Shown here piece by piece: positions 19,586 through 26,117 of a DNA stretch of 64,000 nt. The stretch is from Clostridiales bacterium (GTDB lineage: Bacteria > Bacillota > Clostridia > Lachnospirales > Lachnospiraceae). Positions within the stretch are counted from its first letter, which is position 1. Every line of letters begins with the position of its first letter. Under the pieces are notes generated by a model. The model was not told where the DNA came from. It saw nothing but the letters and a program-made list of their open reading frames with translations, and searched no databases. Made by a program: the position numbers and the translations under genes. The stretch spans positions 1 through 64,000 of the forward strand of contig JAHZHN010000008.1 of assembly GCA_019420275.1 (NCBI GenBank), written 5' to 3'.

Positions 19586-19634
19586 GTTACCATTGGTTAT
19601 ATTTAAATAATACCACTCGTAATTATTTTGTCAA
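19586..19634 (-). promoter_or_regulatory. Cluster 1 IIB promoter with two GntR-type operators
   Basis: Minus-strand TTGACA (19629-19634), 16-base spacer, TATTAT (19607-19612). One operator-like palindrome (AATACCACTCGTAATT, 19609-19624) fills the promoter spacer. A second (TTACC-ATT-GGTTA, 19587-19599) lies just downstream of the start site. Both match the palindrome at the other cluster 1 promoters. Confidence 0.7.
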
Positions 19635-19703
19635 TATTTTTATCTTTTTCTCATTAATTTTGTGAAAATTGCTGATTTTTTGTTTTATTTTTTATAAATT
19701 TGC

Positions 19704-19732
19704 TTATTACAAATTACCTGTGGTAATATAAT
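19704..19732 (+). promoter_or_regulatory. Epimerase promoter with a perfect ATTACC-TGT-GGTAAT operator
   Basis: TATAAT at 19727-19732 with a weak TTATTA -35 at 19704-19709 (17-base spacer). The perfect 6-3-6 palindrome ATTACCTGTGGTAAT occupies 19713-19727, so a bound repressor would cover the spacer and touch the -10 box. Confidence 0.65.
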
Positions 19733-19770
19733 TGTGTAAATTAATAATACACACAGAAAGGATTTTATAC

Positions 19771-20478
19771 ATGAAGCATTTTTCATTTAAACTACCTTCG
19801 ATATCAGCTTCCGTATCCTGCATGGATTTAATGAATCTCCAGGCACAGATAAGCGAATGTGAAAAAGCTGGAATTTCATTTTTCCATTACGATGTTGTCG
19901 ACGGGAAATTCAACCGCTGTTTTATACTTGGAGATTCTCTTCTGGAATCTCTTTCTGCCTCAACAAATCTTCCAACTGAAGTTCATCTAGCAGTATATGA
20001 ACCAGAAATTTATATCGAAAGATTTGCAAAACTAGGTGCAGATTATATTGCTGTTCAATATGAAACCTTATCCGATCCGTTTGCTATCTTTGACCTGATT
20101 CGCAAATATGGATCTGAACCAGTACTTTGTTATAAAGCAGAAACCCCTCCCGGCCCAGACTTTCTTTCTCTTGCCAAGGAAGTCGCCTGGATTTTAAAAT
20201 TAACAGTAAACCCGGGCTTTTCAGGTCAACAAATCCAGACTCAAGCCATCAAACACATACATTCCATGCGATTTTGTTTGTCCGAAGCAGATTTGTCCAC
20301 ACCAATTCAAGCAGATGGAAATGTAACCTCCTCCACTCTTCCCCTTTTAGCTTCTGCCGGAGCTAATATATTTACAGGAGGTTCATCTGGTTTATTTATA
20401 AAAAACTCATGCTTAAAAAAAAATGTATCTAAATTACTGTATCTCGCAAATAAAAATACCAATGGTAATGTATATTGA
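19771..20478 (+). CDS. Ribulose-phosphate 3-epimerase family protein, divergent (cluster 1)
   Basis: A 235-residue TIM-barrel protein of the ribulose-5-phosphate/allulose-6-phosphate 3-epimerase family. The metal site is seen in HYDVVDGKF (in place of the usual HxDxMDG), HLAVYEPE and LTVNPGFSGQ. It is clearly more diverged than the housekeeping Rpe at 59.0 kb, so a specialised ketose phosphate is likely. The start at 19771 follows AGAAAGGATTTTATAC; further upstream in-frame codons precede the transcription start. It is followed by the class II aldolase gene, with an internal promoter between. Confidence 0.85.
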   Translation: MKHFSFKLPSISASVSCMDLMNLQAQISECEKAGISFFHYDVVDGKFNRCFILGDSLLESLSASTNLPTEVHLAVYEPEIYIERFAKLGADYIAVQYETLSDPFAIFDLIRKYGSEPVLCYKAETPPGPDFLSLAKEVAWILKLTVNPGFSGQQIQTQAIKHIHSMRFCLSEADLSTPIQADGNVTSSTLPLLASAGANIFTGGSSGLFIKNSCLKKNVSKLLYLANKNTNGNVY

Positions 20479-20503
20479 CTTTATGATTACCACAGGTTAT
20501 AAT
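20456..20503 (+). promoter_or_regulatory. Aldolase promoter with two GntR-type operators
   Basis: TTGACT (20475-20480), exactly 17 bases, TATAAT (20498-20503). The palindrome ATTACC-ACA-GGTTAT (20486-20500) covers the spacer and the start of the -10 box. A second copy (TACCAATGGTAAT, 20457-20469) lies just upstream of the -35 box inside the last codons of the epimerase gene. Confidence 0.75.
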
Positions 20504-20547
20504 TTTAGCAAATAAGAATCTTATGAATCATTATGGAGGTATACGTT

Positions 20548-21429
20548 ATGTTAGTGACAATGAAAGAAATATTAAAAGATGCGAAAAATAGAAAATATGC
20601 CGTAGGCGCCTTTAACGTTCCAAATCTTGAATCCATTCAAGCTGTTATCTCTGCCGCAGAAGAGCTGAACGTCCCTGTTATCCTGCAGCATGCAGAAGTA
20701 CATGAGAACTTGATTTCTATGCAGGAAATTGGTCCAATTATGCTTGATTACGCTAAGAGATCTTCTGTTCCTGTCTGCGTTCATTTGGATCACGGAGCTT
20801 CCTTTGATTTATGCATCCAGGCAATTCGCCTTGGCTTCACCTCTATTATGTATGATGCGTCAGCCAAAAGTTATGAAGAAAACTTAGAAGAAACAAAAGA
20901 AATTGTAAAAATTGCTCATGCTGCGGGCGTATCCGTAGAAGCTGAACTAGGGCATATCTTTACTTCATCCGTCGGCGGAGGAGAAGGACGAGGCGCAGTA
21001 GGTGCTGAAGATTTTGATTCTCTTGATGACTGTTATACGGATCCCATTACTGCAAAGAATTTTGTAGAAAGCACTAATGTGGACGCTCTTGCAATCTCTT
21101 TTGGCACAACTCATGGAGTTTATCTGACGGAGCCAAAGCTCGATTTAAACCGTATCACAGAAATTAAAAATCAGATTGATATTCCATTCGTTATGCACGG
21201 CGGCTCCGGAGTATCAAATGAAGATTTTAAAACAGCAATCAAAAACGGAATTACAAAAATTAACTACTACACCTATGGAGCAATGGCCGGAGGAAACAAA
21301 ATCCGGGAATACATAAAAACCGCGGGAGATAGTGAAATATTCCTCCATGATATTATCGCTGCAGGCAAAGAAGGAGTAAAAGAAGACGTCAAATCTGCTA
21401 TGAAAGTTTTTGCCGATTCTATTTTGTAA
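20548..21429 (+). CDS. Class II fructose-bisphosphate/ketose-bisphosphate aldolase (cluster 1)
   Basis: A zinc-dependent class II aldolase of about 293 residues. Zinc and substrate motifs are HLDHGASF, YDASAKSYEENLEETKEIV, EAELGHI, GTTHGVY and VMHGGSGV. It cleaves a ketose (bis)phosphate to two trioses; tagatose- or fructose-type substrates cannot be separated by eye. The start at 20548 is preferred since GGAGG lies 8 bases upstream; the frame extends 5 codons earlier. It has its own promoter and operators and ends at a bidirectional terminator. Confidence 0.93.
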   Translation: MLVTMKEILKDAKNRKYAVGAFNVPNLESIQAVISAAEELNVPVILQHAEVHENLISMQEIGPIMLDYAKRSSVPVCVHLDHGASFDLCIQAIRLGFTSIMYDASAKSYEENLEETKEIVKIAHAAGVSVEAELGHIFTSSVGGGEGRGAVGAEDFDSLDDCYTDPITAKNFVESTNVDALAISFGTTHGVYLTEPKLDLNRITEIKNQIDIPFVMHGGSGVSNEDFKTAIKNGITKINYYTYGAMAGGNKIREYIKTAGDSEIFLHDIIAAGKEGVKEDVKSAMKVFADSIL

Positions 21430-21462
21430 TACTCATACATATTCATAAGCTATTCCTCACAC

Positions 21463-21501
21463 AAGAAAAAGCGGAGCTGTTTTAACGCTCCGCTTTTTCT
21501 T
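21463..21501. terminator. Bidirectional terminator between aldolase and IIA
   Basis: A 15-bp perfect inverted repeat (AAGAAAAAGCGGAGC and its complement) with A- and T-runs at the ends, between convergent genes. It overlaps the IIA stop codon. Confidence 0.9.
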
Positions 21502-21931
21502 ATATTTCATCTTCCTTTTCTTCATTCAAAATCATATCTTTATACATTTCATGGAGCAGGACAGGCGGCTGCTGTGCTACTTCCAAAACATTTTTATAGA
21601 GTTCCTCTTTTTCCATGGAATCTCTCATCATTACAGCCTGTACTACCATCGCCATATTCATTCCTGCGATGGCTTTAAATTCCCTTTTCGCCAAACTCCG
21701 AAAAATCACATTTGACGGCGTTCCTCCCAAAATATCTACAAAGACCAACACCCCATCTCCATCATCCAAATCTTCCAGCGCCTGATTGACCTTTGTTTCA
21801 AACTCTTCCACACCGTCTTCATGATGAAGTCCTATCGTTGTTACTTTCTCCTGCTTTCCTGCGATCAATTCCACTGCACTTAATAATCCTGCAGCAAAGC
21901 TTCCATGAGAAACGATCAAAATTCCAACCAT
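21500..21931 (-). CDS. PTS mannose-family IIA component (cluster 1)
   Basis: A 143-residue ManX-type IIA domain starting MVGILIVSHGSF, with the phosphoryl-accepting His at residue 9, and the conserved DILGGTPSN stretch. It receives phosphate from HPr and passes it to IIB. AAGGAGG lies 6 bases before the chosen ATG. Unlike cluster 2, IIA is separated from IIB-IIC-IID by the divergent epimerase-aldolase pair and has its own promoter carrying the same operators. Confidence 0.94.
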   Translation of the reverse strand: MVGILIVSHGSFAAGLLSAVELIAGKQEKVTTIGLHHEDGVEEFETKVNQALEDLDDGDGVLVFVDILGGTPSNVIFRSLAKREFKAIAGMNMAMVVQAVMMRDSMEKEELYKNVLEVAQQPPVLLHEMYKDMILNEEKEDEI

Positions 21932-21972
21932 AAACATCCTCCTTATCAAAGAATCACATTTTGTTCTCCAAT

Positions 21973-22025
21973 ATTATACTATATTAAAATTTATATTACA
22001 ACTGGTAATGTAACCATTTGTAATA
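21973..22025 (-). promoter_or_regulatory. IIA promoter with two GntR-type operators
   Basis: Minus-strand TTGTAA (21996-22001), 17-base spacer, TATAAT (21973-21978). Two palindromes of the cluster 1 type, ATTACAACTGGTAAT (21995-22009) and GTAACCATTTGTAAT (22010-22024), cover and flank the -35 box. Confidence 0.7.
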
Positions 22026-22046
22026 TATCAAATCTCTGTTATGGTC

Positions 22047-22093
22047 ACAAAAAAAACTGCCATTCTGACGTCTCCGTCAGTCTGGCAGTTTTC
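22047..22093 (-). terminator. Terminator after rplL
   Basis: Minus-strand hairpin with AAAACTGCCA-type outer stem and CTGACG/CGTCAG inner stem followed by a run of eight T. It ends the rplJL transcript, separating it from all downstream genes. Confidence 0.9.
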
Positions 22094-22127
22094 ATTCACA
22101 TATTCAATAAGAAAGCCGTCTCTTAAA

Positions 22128-22490
22128 TTATTTAAGAGTAACTTTAGCTCCCTGCTCTTCAAGTTTTGCTTTGTATTCTTCAGCTTCTGCTTTAGATACA
22201 CCTTCTTTAACAACTTTAGGAGCTCCGTCAACTAATTCTTTTGCTTCTTTTAATCCAAGTCCTGTGATTTCACGAACAGCTTTGATAACTTTAACTTTTG
22301 CAGATCCGATTTCTGTTAATTCTACATCGAATTCGTCTTTTTCTTCTGCTCCGCCTTCAGCTCCGCCTGCTGCTACTACAACACCTGCTGCTGCAGATAC
22401 ACCAAATTCTTCTTCACAAGCTTTTACTAATTCATTTAATTCTAATACTGATAAACCTTTGATAACTTCAATAATTTCCTGAGTTGTCAT
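22128..22490 (-). CDS. rplL: 50S ribosomal protein L7/L12
   Basis: A 120-residue L12 with the N-terminal dimerisation helix (MTTQEIIEVIKGLSVLELNE), an Ala/Gly-rich hinge (about 35-50) and the C-terminal GLGLKEAKELVDGAP factor-binding helix. Multiple copies form the ribosome stalk that recruits translation GTPases. It follows rplJ by 43 bases and ends at a terminator instead of running into rpoB. Confidence 0.98.
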   Translation of the reverse strand: MTTQEIIEVIKGLSVLELNELVKACEEEFGVSAAAGVVVAAGGAEGGAEEKDEFDVELTEIGSAKVKVIKAVREITGLGLKEAKELVDGAPKVVKEGVSKAEAEEYKAKLEEQGAKVTLK

Positions 22491-22533
22491 TATGTTTTTC
22501 CTCCTAATTCAAATTTATTATTTTACTTAAAAA

Positions 22534-23046
22534 TTATTCTGCAGCTTCTGCTGCTTCCCCTGCTCCGCCTTTTTCAGCGATCTGATTAATAACACGAGCA
22601 AAGTTTGTAATTGGAGACTGGATACTTCCAAGGAATTTTGCAAGCAATTCGTCTCTTGATGGAATACTTGCGATCACTTTGATTCCGTCTTTGTCATAGA
22701 ATGTTCCTTCTACGATTCCAGACTTCATCTCTAAAGCTTCTACGTCTTTTGCATATTTTGCAATGATACGTGCAGGAGCTGTTGCGTCTGTCTTAGAAAC
22801 AGCGATCGCAGTAGGTCCTGTAAGATCTCCGGATAAAGAATCAAAATCTGTATCCTTCACTGCAAAACGAAGCATCGTATTCTTGTATACTTTGTAGTCA
22901 ACACCTGCTTCTCTTAATTCCTTACGCATTGCTGTATCTTGTTCAACTGTAATTCCACGATAAGAAACAAGCACTGCTGACTGAGCATCTGCAAGTAATT
23001 CTTTGATTTCGTCTACAATCGGTTGTTTTAATTCAACTTTTGCCAT
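22534..23046 (-). CDS. rplJ: 50S ribosomal protein L10
   Basis: A 170-residue L10, base of the L12 stalk, starting MAKVELKQPIVDEIKELL. An in-frame extension of 16 codons reaches 23094, but TCAAGGAGGTGCACC directly precedes the ATG at 23046, and the upstream part belongs to the regulatory leader. The C-terminal helix that holds L12 dimers is Ala/Glu rich. rplJ-rplL is transcribed from its own promoter behind an L10 leader. Confidence 0.97.
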   Translation of the reverse strand: MAKVELKQPIVDEIKELLADAQSAVLVSYRGITVEQDTAMRKELREAGVDYKVYKNTMLRFAVKDTDFDSLSGDLTGPTAIAVSKTDATAPARIIAKYAKDVEALEMKSGIVEGTFYDKDGIKVIASIPSRDELLAKFLGSIQSPITNFARVINQIAEKGGAGEAAEAAE

Positions 23047-23091
23047 TGAAATGGTGCACCTCCTTGATTTATTTTCGTGTACCGCCGCACC

Positions 23092-23208
23092 CAAAAAAAG
23101 AAAAGCCCTCTGTCTCCGAAGACAAAGGGCATAATTAGCTCATACTAATGATTCTCCTCGGTAGGTAGTTTTACGTTACGCCTTACGGCACCTACTGTCT
23201 TCGGCAGT
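23092..23208 (-). promoter_or_regulatory. L10 leader (rplJL attenuator)
   Basis: The minus-strand leader contains the characteristic CTGCCGAAGACAGTAGGTG and CTACCGAGGAG segments of the ribosomal protein L10 leader, the binding site for L10-L12. It ends in a strong terminator: GCCCTTTGTC and GACAGAGGGC arms (23105-23130) then a T-run. In this family excess L10-L12 favours termination before rplJ. Confidence 0.9.
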
Positions 23209-23219
23209 AATACTATAAG

Positions 23220-23248
23220 AATATAACATACTTTTTCATATGTGTCAA
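23220..23248 (-). promoter_or_regulatory. rplJL promoter
   Basis: Minus-strand TTGACA (23243-23248), 17-base spacer, TATATT (23220-23225), directly upstream of the L10 leader. Confidence 0.8.
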
Positions 23249-23268
23249 ATATTTTTTCGTATTTTCTG

Positions 23269-23304
23269 TAAAAAATCCTCCCTGTGAAATTCACAGAGAG
23301 GATT
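23269..23304 (-). terminator. Terminator after rplA
   Basis: Hairpin with ATCCTCTCTGTGAA and TTCACAGGGAGGAT arms and a T-run on the minus strand, 11 bases after the rplA stop. It separates the rpmG-to-rplA operon from rplJL. Confidence 0.85.
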
Positions 23305-23315
23305 ATCGTTAAGAC

Positions 23316-24008
23316 TTAAGCAAATTTTGTTGTATCAACTTTCACTCCAGGTCCCATTGTAGAAGAAATTGTTACATTTCTGAAATACTGACCTTTCGCT
23401 GCAGCAGGTTTTGCTTTCACAATTGCATCGATTAACGTTTGGAAGTTGTCCACTAACTGTTCTTCCGTAAAGGAAGCTTTTCCTACTGGCACATGAATAA
23501 TATTAGATTTGTCTAATCTATACTCGATCTTACCTGCTTTGATCTCTTTGATCGCATTTGCAACATCCATAGTTACAGTTCCGGCTTTCGGGTTAGGCAT
23601 TAAACCTTTTGGTCCAAGGTCACGACCTAAACGTCCTACAATACCCATCATATCTGGTGTTGCTACAACAACGTCAAAATCAAACCAGTTTTCTTTCTGG
23701 ATTTTCGGTACTAATTCTTCTGCTCCGACATATTCTGCTCCAGCAGCTTTTGCTTCTTCTGCCTTTGCATCTTTTGCGAATACAAGAACTTTTACGTCTT
23801 TTCCTGTTCCATTTGGCAGTACAACTGCTCCACGGATCTGCTGATCTGCCTGACGTCCATCTACACCAAGACGGATATGAGCTTCGATCGTCTCATCAAA
23901 TTTTGCGTTTGCTAATTTTTTTACTAATGAAACTGCATCCTTTGCCTCATAAGTAGTTGTTTTATCTACTAATTTTGCAAGTTCCGCATATCTCTTACCT
24001 TTTTTCAT
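23316..24008 (-). CDS. rplA: 50S ribosomal protein L1
   Basis: A 230-residue L1, component of the mobile L1 stalk and translational repressor of its own operon. It begins MKKGKRYAELAKLVDKTT and has the GRLGRDLGPKGLMPNPKAGT rRNA-binding signature. The start at 24008 follows AGGAGGTATTTTAGA; the frame extends 15 codons upstream into a structured site. Last gene of rpmG-secE-nusG-rplK-rplA. Confidence 0.98.
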   Translation of the reverse strand: MKKGKRYAELAKLVDKTTTYEAKDAVSLVKKLANAKFDETIEAHIRLGVDGRQADQQIRGAVVLPNGTGKDVKVLVFAKDAKAEEAKAAGAEYVGAEELVPKIQKENWFDFDVVVATPDMMGIVGRLGRDLGPKGLMPNPKAGTVTMDVANAIKEIKAGKIEYRLDKSNIIHVPVGKASFTEEQLVDNFQTLIDAIVKAKPAAAKGQYFRNVTISSTMGPGVKVDTTKFA

Positions 24009-24023
24009 TCTAAAATACCTCCT

Positions 24024-24053
24024 GTGGTAATATCGGGAAGCCAGCCCTCCCAC
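24024..24053 (-). promoter_or_regulatory. Putative L1-binding site before rplA
   Basis: The minus strand reads GTGGGAGGGCT, a short loop, CCCG then ATTACCAC: an outer GTGG/CCAC stem and inner GGG/CCC stem with an asymmetric internal loop. The same element occurs before rplK. This resembles the L1 recognition structure of rRNA and rplK leaders, and it directly abuts the rplA ribosome binding site, so autogenous translational control is likely. Confidence 0.65.
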
Positions 24054-24090
24054 TTCTTAATTTTTAATGTTAAAGCAGCACACCTGATTT

Positions 24091-24516
24091 CTAGTCTTCT
24101 ACTGTGATTCCCATACTTCTTGCAGTTCCTGCGATCATGCTCATAGCTGCTTCGATAGAACTTGCATTTAAGTCTGGCATCTTTGTCTCAGCGATCTTCT
24201 GAATCTCTTCTTTAGAAATCGTTGCCACTTTCTTTCTGTTTGGCTCGCCTGATCCAGACTGGATCTTACATGCTTTCTTTAATAAAACTGCAGCAGGCGG
24301 AGTCTTTGTTACGAAGCTGAAGCTTCTGTCCTGATATACTGTAATAACAACAGGAATTACGACGTCTCCCTGATCTGCTGTTCTTGCGTTAAATTCTTTT
24401 GTAAACTGTACAATGTTTACACCATGCTGACCAAGAGCTGGTCCAACTGGTGGTGCAGGTGTTGCCTTTCCTGCTGGAATCTGAAGTTTGATATAACCTT
24501 CTACTTTCTTTGCCAT
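24091..24516 (-). CDS. rplK: 50S ribosomal protein L11
   Basis: A 141-residue L11 of standard length, with the Pro-rich N-terminal PAGKATPAPPVGPALGQHG segment (thiostrepton-interacting region) and C-terminal rRNA-binding domain ending in GTARSMGITVED. It lies between nusG and rplA in one operon, with an AGGAGG ribosome binding site. Confidence 0.98.
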   Translation of the reverse strand: MAKKVEGYIKLQIPAGKATPAPPVGPALGQHGVNIVQFTKEFNARTADQGDVVIPVVITVYQDRSFSFVTKTPPAAVLLKKACKIQSGSGEPNRKKVATISKEEIQKIAETKMPDLNASSIEAAMSMIAGTARSMGITVED

Positions 24517-24538
24517 AATCGTTAACCTCCTGATTATT

Positions 24539-24565
24539 GTGGTAATTACGGGATAGCCCTCCCAC
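24539..24565 (-). promoter_or_regulatory. Putative L1-binding site before rplK
   Basis: Minus-strand GTGGGAGGGCTATCCCG followed by TAATTACCAC, with outer GTGG/CCAC and inner GGG/CCC pairing, just upstream of the rplK ribosome binding site. It shares sequence and fold with the element before rplA. L1 control at the rplK leader is established in other bacteria. Confidence 0.7.
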
Positions 24566-24602
24566 TTTGTCTCAAATAAAGAAATACAGCTTCTTTATTT
24601 TG

Positions 24603-25151
24603 CTACGCTTTCTTGATATCCAAGAAATTAATCTCCACAGAAGTAGCTCTTCCAAACATCTCTACTTCAATGGTTACTGTCTGCTTGTGTTCATTAATTG
24701 CAGTAATTGCACTTGTTGTTCCTTCCCAAGCACCAGAAGTCACAACAATCATGTCTCCTACCTCAGCGTCAAACTCAATTTTTTCCTGTTTTGGCGCTTC
24801 AGTTTCTGTTCCTCCGCCCAGCTGGATTCCTAACGGCTTCATTTCAGCAGGAGTAAGGGGAACCGGTTTTGATCCTGGTCCTACAAAGCCTGTGACGCCT
24901 CTGGTATTTCTAACAACATACCAGGTATCATCATTCATCACCATATGGATCAATACGTATCCCGGAAACATCTTTTTTGAAACTTTCTTCTTTACACCAT
25001 TCTTAAGCTCCACCACATCTTCAAGCGGTACTTTGACTTCCAAAATCTCATCCTGAAGCTTGCGGTTTTCAATGGTTTTCTCAAGATTTGCTTTTACCTT
25101 ATTCTCATAGCCGGAATAAGTGTGAACGACATACCAATTTGCTTCTGCCAT
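24603..25151 (-). CDS. nusG: Transcription termination/antitermination factor NusG
   Basis: A 182-residue NusG. The NGN domain starts ANWYVVHTYSGYENKV and contains the RNA polymerase-binding KKMFPGYVLIHM and NTRGVTGFVG motifs; the C-terminal KOW domain has VGDMIVVTSGAWEGTTS. It binds RNA polymerase and couples it to ribosomes or pausing. Operon order secE-nusG-rplK is typical. It follows secE by 15 bases. Confidence 0.98.
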   Translation of the reverse strand: MAEANWYVVHTYSGYENKVKANLEKTIENRKLQDEILEVKVPLEDVVELKNGVKKKVSKKMFPGYVLIHMVMNDDTWYVVRNTRGVTGFVGPGSKPVPLTPAEMKPLGIQLGGGTETEAPKQEKIEFDAEVGDMIVVTSGAWEGTTSAITAINEHKQTVTIEVEMFGRATSVEINFLDIKKA

Positions 25152-25166
25152 AAATTCTCCTTACCT

Positions 25167-25373
25167 CTATCCTACCAGTGCCTGTATTCCGTACTGAAGT
25201 CCCATGTCAAGGACAGCGACTATAATACCAATAATCACGGCACAGATAACTACAACTGCTGTTTCTTTTGCAATTCTTCCTTTGGTCGGCCAGATAATCC
25301 TTCCGAATTCAGCTTTCATCTGCTTAAACCAGTTTGTCTTTTTGGCTTTCTTTTTCTTGTCCTTCTTTTCCAT
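25167..25373 (-). CDS. secE: Preprotein translocase subunit SecE
   Basis: A 68-residue single-span SecE: a Lys-rich cytoplasmic start, the conserved amphipathic segment WFKQMKAEFGRIIWPT, then one transmembrane helix (AVVVICAVIIGIIVAVLDMG). It clamps SecY in the translocon. It sits between rpmG and nusG as in other Firmicutes. Confidence 0.96.
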   Translation of the reverse strand: MEKKDKKKKAKKTNWFKQMKAEFGRIIWPTKGRIAKETAVVVICAVIIGIIVAVLDMGLQYGIQALVG

Positions 25374-25409
25374 ACTCCACTTCCTTAAGCTTAGGTCACA
25401 TCGGAAACA

Positions 25410-25559
25410 TTATTTTGTTTCTTTGTGCAGTGTATGTTTCTTACAGAATTTGCAGTATTTCTTTGTTTCCATGCGTTCCGGATGTGTTTTCTTATCCTTC
25501 GTCATGTTGTAATTACGCTGTTTACATTCTGTACATTCTAATGTTACTCTTGTGCGCAC
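25410..25559 (-). CDS. rpmG: 50S ribosomal protein L33
   Basis: A 49-residue L33 reading MRTRVTLECTECKQRNY and ending in KKHTLHKETK. Two CxxC pairs (CTEC, CKFC) make it the zinc-binding form, which matters for zinc homeostasis because zinc-free paralogs replace it in other species. The start is a GTG at 25557-25559; the preceding ATGGAGGTGG provides the ribosome binding site rather than the start. First gene of the secE-nusG operon. Confidence 0.95.
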   Translation of the reverse strand: MRTRVTLECTECKQRNYNMTKDKKTHPERMETKKYCKFCKKHTLHKETK

Positions 25560-25603
25560 AACTTCCACCTCCATTATGATTCTTAATTAAATTAAAATAA
25601 GGC

Positions 25604-25675
25604 ATAAAAAAAAGACCTTCTTCCAACGCTAAAGTCTAGCGTGATAAGCATATCATGTTTTGTTCTAAAGGTCAA
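25604..25675 (-). promoter_or_regulatory. Promoter and attenuator-like leader of rpmG-secE-nusG
   Basis: Minus-strand TTGACC (25670-25675), 17 bases, TATGCT (25647-25652). The leader contains two overlapping hairpins: ACGCTA/TAGCGT (25626-25642) and, sharing its middle, AAGACTT-type/AAGGTCT arms (25613-25637) followed by eight or more T. They are mutually exclusive, the layout of a transcription attenuator. Confidence 0.55.
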
Positions 25676-25748
25676 CTACTTTTTGCTTTGTATTTGAAAA
25701 ACTTAGGCAGTCTGATTTATCCGTTTGTTGATGACAGAACTTTGCAAC

Positions 25749-25820
25749 AAAAAAATAGCTTTGTACGCTCACAAAGCTATTCAAAAAGAGAGGATTAAAA
25801 AATATATATGAAAAACTATG
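25749..25820 (-). ncRNA. Putative small RNA, copy 1 of a tandem pair
   Basis: On the minus strand TTGAAT (25848-25853), 16 bases, TATACT (25826-25831, extended by TGA) precede about 72 bases ending in a perfect 11-bp hairpin (AATAGCTTTGT arms) with a T7 tail. The 5' part matches copy 2 almost exactly, including AATCCTCTCTTTT, which is complementary to Shine-Dalgarno sequences. No convincing open reading frame lies inside. Function is unknown. Confidence 0.55.
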
Positions 25821-25948
25821 TCTTTAGTATATCAAAAATCTTTCCCCATTCAATATACTCCGCATAAACAATTCTAAAGAAAGTATAAACAACTATAAAC
25901 AAAAACTCATTTTTCTTATGTTTTTCCAAAGCTGCTGCTGATTTTTAC

Positions 25949-26020
25949 AAAAAAATACTCCGCAGACCCTGCGGAGCTTTAAATGAAAAGAGAGGATTAA
26001 AATATATATGAAAAACTATA
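25949..26020 (-). ncRNA. Putative small RNA, copy 2 of a tandem pair
   Basis: Same layout exactly 200 bases from copy 1: TTGAAA (26048-26053), 16 bases, TGA-TATACT (26026-26031), then about 72 bases ending in CTCCGCAG-ACC-CTGCGGAG plus a T7 tail. The promoter, upstream 35 bases and first 40 transcript bases are conserved, whereas the terminator stem is unrelated in sequence. That pattern suggests selection on the 5' part, not just a recent duplication. Confidence 0.55.
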
Positions 26021-26117
26021 TCTTTAGTATATCAGAATCCTCTCTCCTTTCAATGTACTGCATATAAACAATTCTAAAAAAAGTATAAATTAGTCTAAAA
26101 GAAAAATAACTTTGCTT

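Noticed and set aside
24018..24032. ATTACCACAGG before rplA resembling the GntR operator of cluster 1
   Set aside because: Only one half matches; it is part of the repeated L1-site fold shared with rplK and overlaps the ribosome binding site.
25805..26060. Two matched 19-residue plus-strand peptides (MKNYVFSIS and MKNYIFSIS types) in the 200-bp duplicated units
   Set aside because: The AGAGAGG sequence is 11-14 bases from the ATG, which is too far, the C-terminal halves do not conserve amino acids, and the minus-strand promoter-terminator layout explains the conservation better. Not fully excluded.
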